64,000 nt of DNA from an uncultured Eubacterium sp. (GTDB lineage Bacteria; Bacillota; Clostridia; Lachnospirales; Lachnospiraceae): contig CAMEWO010000006.1 of the NCBI GenBank assembly GCA_945946665.1, forward strand, positions 27,958-91,957, in the 5' to 3' direction. Under the pieces are notes generated by a model. It had not been told where the DNA came from. It did not search any database and saw only the letters and a program-made list of their open reading frames with translations. Made by a program: the position numbers and the translations under genes. Shown one piece after another: positions 61,056 through 64,000 of this stretch. Each line of letters begins with the position of its first letter. The first letter of the stretch is position 1.

Positions 61056-61790
61056 TCATATCCTCCACCATTCTGGTGTAATATCATATACTTTGCCGTC
61101 AACATTTATCGAATGGGCACATAGAGCAATTTCCCTGGGCTTAAGGCCAATTTCTTTTATTACTTCGTCAGACATTCTATCTGGCATACCAGTTCCGGAA
61201 ACATTCACGCCACTATTATACTTTACGTCACCAACTATTCCATGTCCTCTTGACGCAAACTGTGCCCTGATCTGGTGAAATCTGCCTGTAATAAGATTTA
61301 TTTCCACCATTGAAATACACATTCCGCCGTCTGGCTCACAACCTGTCCGGTTTTCTTCTCCATCTTGCGGTTTAATCTTTGCCTCTGCAACAACTTTATA
61401 CTCCAGCTTTGCCTCCTTTGCTCCGGGGCAGCCTTCTTTCACAACTTTAGCAATGTTATCATTACCTTTAATTAGATAATCCACAAAAATACCCTGTTTC
61501 TCATCAAGTTTTCCACATACAAGGGCATAATACTGTTTACAAAATCCCTGTTGCTGCATTATCTTTGTATATCTGCCAGCACTTTGCTTATTCTTCGCAA
61601 TGAGAACCAGCCCGCTTACCGGTCTGTCCAGTCTGTTTATAACAGCAGCATATACGCTTTCTTTCCTGCTCTTCTGGTAATTCATTACCTCACTTACCAG
61701 GTCCAGATCAAAATTCTTACCACTCTGGGTAAGCTGCCCTGCAGGCTTATTAACAATTATTTTGTCCTTATCCTCGAATACAATATCCAT
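61056..61790 (-). CDS. RluA-family pseudouridine synthase
   Basis: MDIVFEDKDKIIVNKPAGQLTQSG; VINRLDRPVSGLVLIAKNK; GRFHQIRAQFASRGHGIVGD; the longer ORF starts at 61856. Confidence 0.85.
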   Translation of the reverse strand: MDIVFEDKDKIIVNKPAGQLTQSGKNFDLDLVSEVMNYQKSRKESVYAAVINRLDRPVSGLVLIAKNKQSAGRYTKIMQQQGFCKQYYALVCGKLDEKQGIFVDYLIKGNDNIAKVVKEGCPGAKEAKLEYKVVAEAKIKPQDGEENRTGCEPDGGMCISMVEINLITGRFHQIRAQFASRGHGIVGDVKYNSGVNVSGTGMPDRMSDEVIKEIGLKPREIALCAHSINVDGKVYDITPEWWRI

Positions 61791-61848
61791 ATATCTATGC
61801 CTACCTCTGACTGAATACTTTGGCACCATCATATTATAAAAGCCAATG

Positions 61849-61871
61849 CCCGTCAATTTTTACTTGACGGG
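61849..61871. other. Perfect 8-bp inverted repeat (hairpin) in the 5' region of the rluA-like gene
   Basis: CCCGTCAA-TTTTTAC-TTGACGGG. Confidence 0.6.
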
Positions 61872-61980
61872 GTCTTTTAACTTGTTTATTATCAAAGTAT
61901 ATATGGGTGGGGAGCCCTTATATCTCACAATACTTACATAAAAAATAAGTGGTTGGAACCACTTAAGAAACGAGGTAATT

Positions 61981-62661
61981 ATGGATAATTATACACCAGA
62001 CCCATTCTGGAATAATAATCAGAACAATGTTCAGAGTAATAATCAGAATGATTCCCAGAATAATGTGCAGAATGACATTCAGAATAACAATCAGAATTCT
62101 GCTGGTAATAATAACAGTACTACTGGTTATGGCAGCTATTCTGATAATTATAGCAACAACCCTAATCAGCCATATAACAACGACAGCAACGTATATGGTA
62201 ACTCTGGCAACACCTACAACAACGGCAATGTCTACGGTAATACCGGCAACACTTACAACAACGGCAACGTATACGGTAATACCGGCAACAACTACAATAA
62301 CGGCAATGTATATGGCAACCCTGGCAACAACTACAATAATGGCTACAATAACAATGGCTATAATAATAACAATTATTATGGAAATAATGGTAACCAGCAG
62401 AACAATTGTCCGAATTTTACATTAATGCTTGTCTTCTGTATATTAAGCATCCTGTTCTTAAGCAAGATTGTTGGCGCTATTGCATTAGTATTTTTATTCC
62501 AGGCAAACAACAATTTCAGATATGGTTATTACGATAAATACGAATCAAACATCAAGATATGCAAGATTCTTCTTGTTGTCTCAGTATTTGTTGGTATATT
62601 CGTTTTCATAGGTTCAATGGCAATTGGATTTTCTACCAGTGGTTTATTCTCCATGATGTAA
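61981..62661 (+). CDS. Asn/Gly/Gln-rich low-complexity N-terminus plus two-TM membrane domain (CD225/DUF4190-like architecture)
   Basis: 226 aa; GAGG SD; 13-aa repeats NVYGNTGNTYNNG; two TM segments. Confidence 0.8.
   Translation: MDNYTPDPFWNNNQNNVQSNNQNDSQNNVQNDIQNNNQNSAGNNNSTTGYGSYSDNYSNNPNQPYNNDSNVYGNSGNTYNNGNVYGNTGNTYNNGNVYGNTGNNYNNGNVYGNPGNNYNNGYNNNGYNNNNYYGNNGNQQNNCPNFTLMLVFCILSILFLSKIVGAIALVFLFQANNNFRYGYYDKYESNIKICKILLVVSVFVGIFVFIGSMAIGFSTSGLFSMM
62191..62343 (+). repeat. 39-bp in-frame tandem repeat (4 copies) encoding (N)VYGNxGNxYNNG
   Basis: gtatatggtaactctggcaacacctacaacaacggcaat and three variants in tandem. Confidence 0.9.
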
Positions 62662-62668
62662 TGGCAGA

Positions 62669-63370
62669 TTATTCAACTTTCATCATTCTGTAACCAACGC
62701 CGATATGCGTCTGAATATACTGGGGAGAATCAGCGTTTTTTTCCAGCTTTTTCCGAAGTGTCGCCATGAAAACTCTCAGGGAAGCAATGTCGTTATCCCA
62801 ACTGCTTCCCCAAATACTCTGCGTAATGAAAGTATGAGTCAAAACCTTGCCGATATTTCTTGACAGCAGACACAAAAGTTTATATTCAATAGGCGTAAGA
62901 TGTAATTCTTCATCATCTAAATATGCGCATCCTGCAGCATAATCTATACGAAGTTTGCCGTTTGTGAAAACGGCGGCTTCGGCGGCGGTCTCGTTCTGTA
63001 TCATATTAAGCCGCCTTTGCGTAACCCTGAGCCTTGCCAATAGTTCCTCCACAGAAAATGGTTTGGTCAGGTAATCGTCAGCACCCGCATCCAGAGCATC
63101 AATTTTATCGGTATCTTCGCTTCGGGCACTTATGACAATAATAGGCATATTTGACCATGTGCGGATTTTTTTGATAACATCAACACCGTCAATATCGGGA
63201 AGTCCCAAATCCAGCAGGACAATATCAGGATTGTGGGATGATGCTTCCAAAACGGCGTCTGCACCGTTAGATGCGGTTAAGTATCTGTAATCGTGTGCTT
63301 TAAGGGTTGTTGAAATAAGATTTTTCACCGAATTATCATCTTCTACAACCAATATCAAGAGTTTATTCAT
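62669..63370 (-). CDS. kdpE: OmpR/KdpE-family response regulator
   Basis: LLILVVEDDNSVKNLISTTLKAHDYRYLTASNGADAVLEASSHNPDIVLLDLGLPDIDGVDVIKKIRTWSNMPIIVISARSEDTDKI. Confidence 0.85.
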   Translation of the reverse strand: MNKLLILVVEDDNSVKNLISTTLKAHDYRYLTASNGADAVLEASSHNPDIVLLDLGLPDIDGVDVIKKIRTWSNMPIIVISARSEDTDKIDALDAGADDYLTKPFSVEELLARLRVTQRRLNMIQNETAAEAAVFTNGKLRIDYAAGCAYLDDEELHLTPIEYKLLCLLSRNIGKVLTHTFITQSIWGSSWDNDIASLRVFMATLRKKLEKNADSPQYIQTHIGVGYRMMKVE

Positions 63371-64000
63371 GAATTTCTACCTCCCCGGCTGGTAATGTAA
63401 TAGTGAACACCGTACCATGCGGTGTATTGTCCGAAACGATTATTTTGCCGCCGTGTGCATTTACGATGGAACGGCACAGTGATAATCCCAAACCTAAGCT
63501 GCGTCGGCTGTCGGCTATTTTATTCGATCCGCTGTAAAACATATCGAACACCCGCTCTTTCATTTCATCGGGTATTCCATCACCGTCATCAGCAATGGAT
63601 ATAACGGCTTTATCTCCTTGCTTCCAGGTTTTAATCAGAATATTAGAGCCTTTCGGCGTGTATTTAATTGCGTTATCCACAATATTTATGATAACCTGCA
63701 CCATAAGCTTTGCATCCATTTTGGCAAGAAGATAATCCTCTTTGTTATGGACAGTGATATGGTGCTCCACGCTTTTTCTATTCACATGATGAAGTGCTTC
63801 GGTGATGACATCGTCTACCAAATCCTCTGTAATGTGAAGATTAAGCCGTCCTTCTTCAATTCTTGTTACCGAAAGCAGATTTTCCACAAGATTGATAAGC
63901 CACATAGAGTCATCGTAAATATCGCTATAAAGCTGATTCTTTGTTGCTTCGTCAAAGGAATTGCCGTTTGATATAAGATTGCTTGCGTTTCCCGAAATAG
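63363..64000 (-). CDS. kdpD: KdpD-like sensor histidine kinase (5' end truncated by window edge)
   Basis: Frame open to the window end; FDEATKNQLYSDIYDDSMWLINLVENLLSVTRIEEGRLNL; NIVDNAIKYTPKGSNILIK; GDGIPDEMKERVFDMFY; GLGLSLCRSIVNAHGG. Confidence 0.85.
   Translation of the reverse strand, partial: ISGNASNLISNGNSFDEATKNQLYSDIYDDSMWLINLVENLLSVTRIEEGRLNLHITEDLVDDVITEALHHVNRKSVEHHITVHNKEDYLLAKMDAKLMVQVIINIVDNAIKYTPKGSNILIKTWKQGDKAVISIADDGDGIPDEMKERVFDMFYSGSNKIADSRRSLGLGLSLCRSIVNAHGGKIIVSDNTPHGTVFTITLPAGEVEIHE

Noticed and set aside
62027-62425. 132-aa plus-strand ORF in another frame
   Set aside because: Out-of-frame shadow of the Asn-rich repeat gene at 61981-62661, which has an SD and TM domains.

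Overview
The window looks like a Firmicutes (Lachnospiraceae-like) chromosome segment, low to moderate GC. Almost all genes are on the minus strand, and most belong to one large cell-surface glycan locus (about 1-20 kb and 27-55.5 kb). The locus contains a YfhO-type GT-C protein (truncated at the left edge), a ManC-cupin-PMI fusion, glf, a GtrA/GtrB-like pair, and a CDP-3,6-dideoxyhexose set (rfbF/rfbG/rfbH) with a TPP enzyme and an SDR, which suggests a yersiniose-like branched sugar. It also contains GDP-D-rhamnose-type genes (manC/gmd/rmd), many GT4/GT2/GT-C glycosyltransferases, an MBOAT/SGNH acylation pair, a Wzm/Wzt ABC exporter with a Wzt C-terminal domain, a Wzx-like flippase, a LicD gene next to a nucleotidyltransferase-PLP fusion, and a PglF/PglE/PglC-like initiation set. 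A housekeeping block interrupts the locus (citrate synthase, two MarR regulators, groESL with CIRCE, a Gfo/Idh oxidoreductase, an AAA/DUF4143 ATPase). To the right lie a PEGA lipoprotein, a CotS-like kinase, CCA transferase, proS, an RluA-type synthase, an Asn/Gly-rich repeat membrane protein (+ strand) and a KdpE/KdpD pair (KdpD truncated). One tRNA-Leu(UAA) is present. The best candidates for something new are: (i) a three-gene unit with its own promoter and terminator (NTase-PLP fusion, LicD, flippase) that could make and attach a CDP-activated amino-alcohol phosphate; (ii) an ECF-sigma-like membrane protein with a 39-bp repeat ectodomain inside the glycan operon; (iii) four 33-bp-phased repeats plus a palindrome controlling the DUF4143 ATPase; (iv) a consensus promoter with a pseudoknot-like leader ahead of manC; (v) a ManC-PMI fusion whose nucleotidyltransferase motifs are degenerate. 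All functional claims come from reading motifs; no searches were run.
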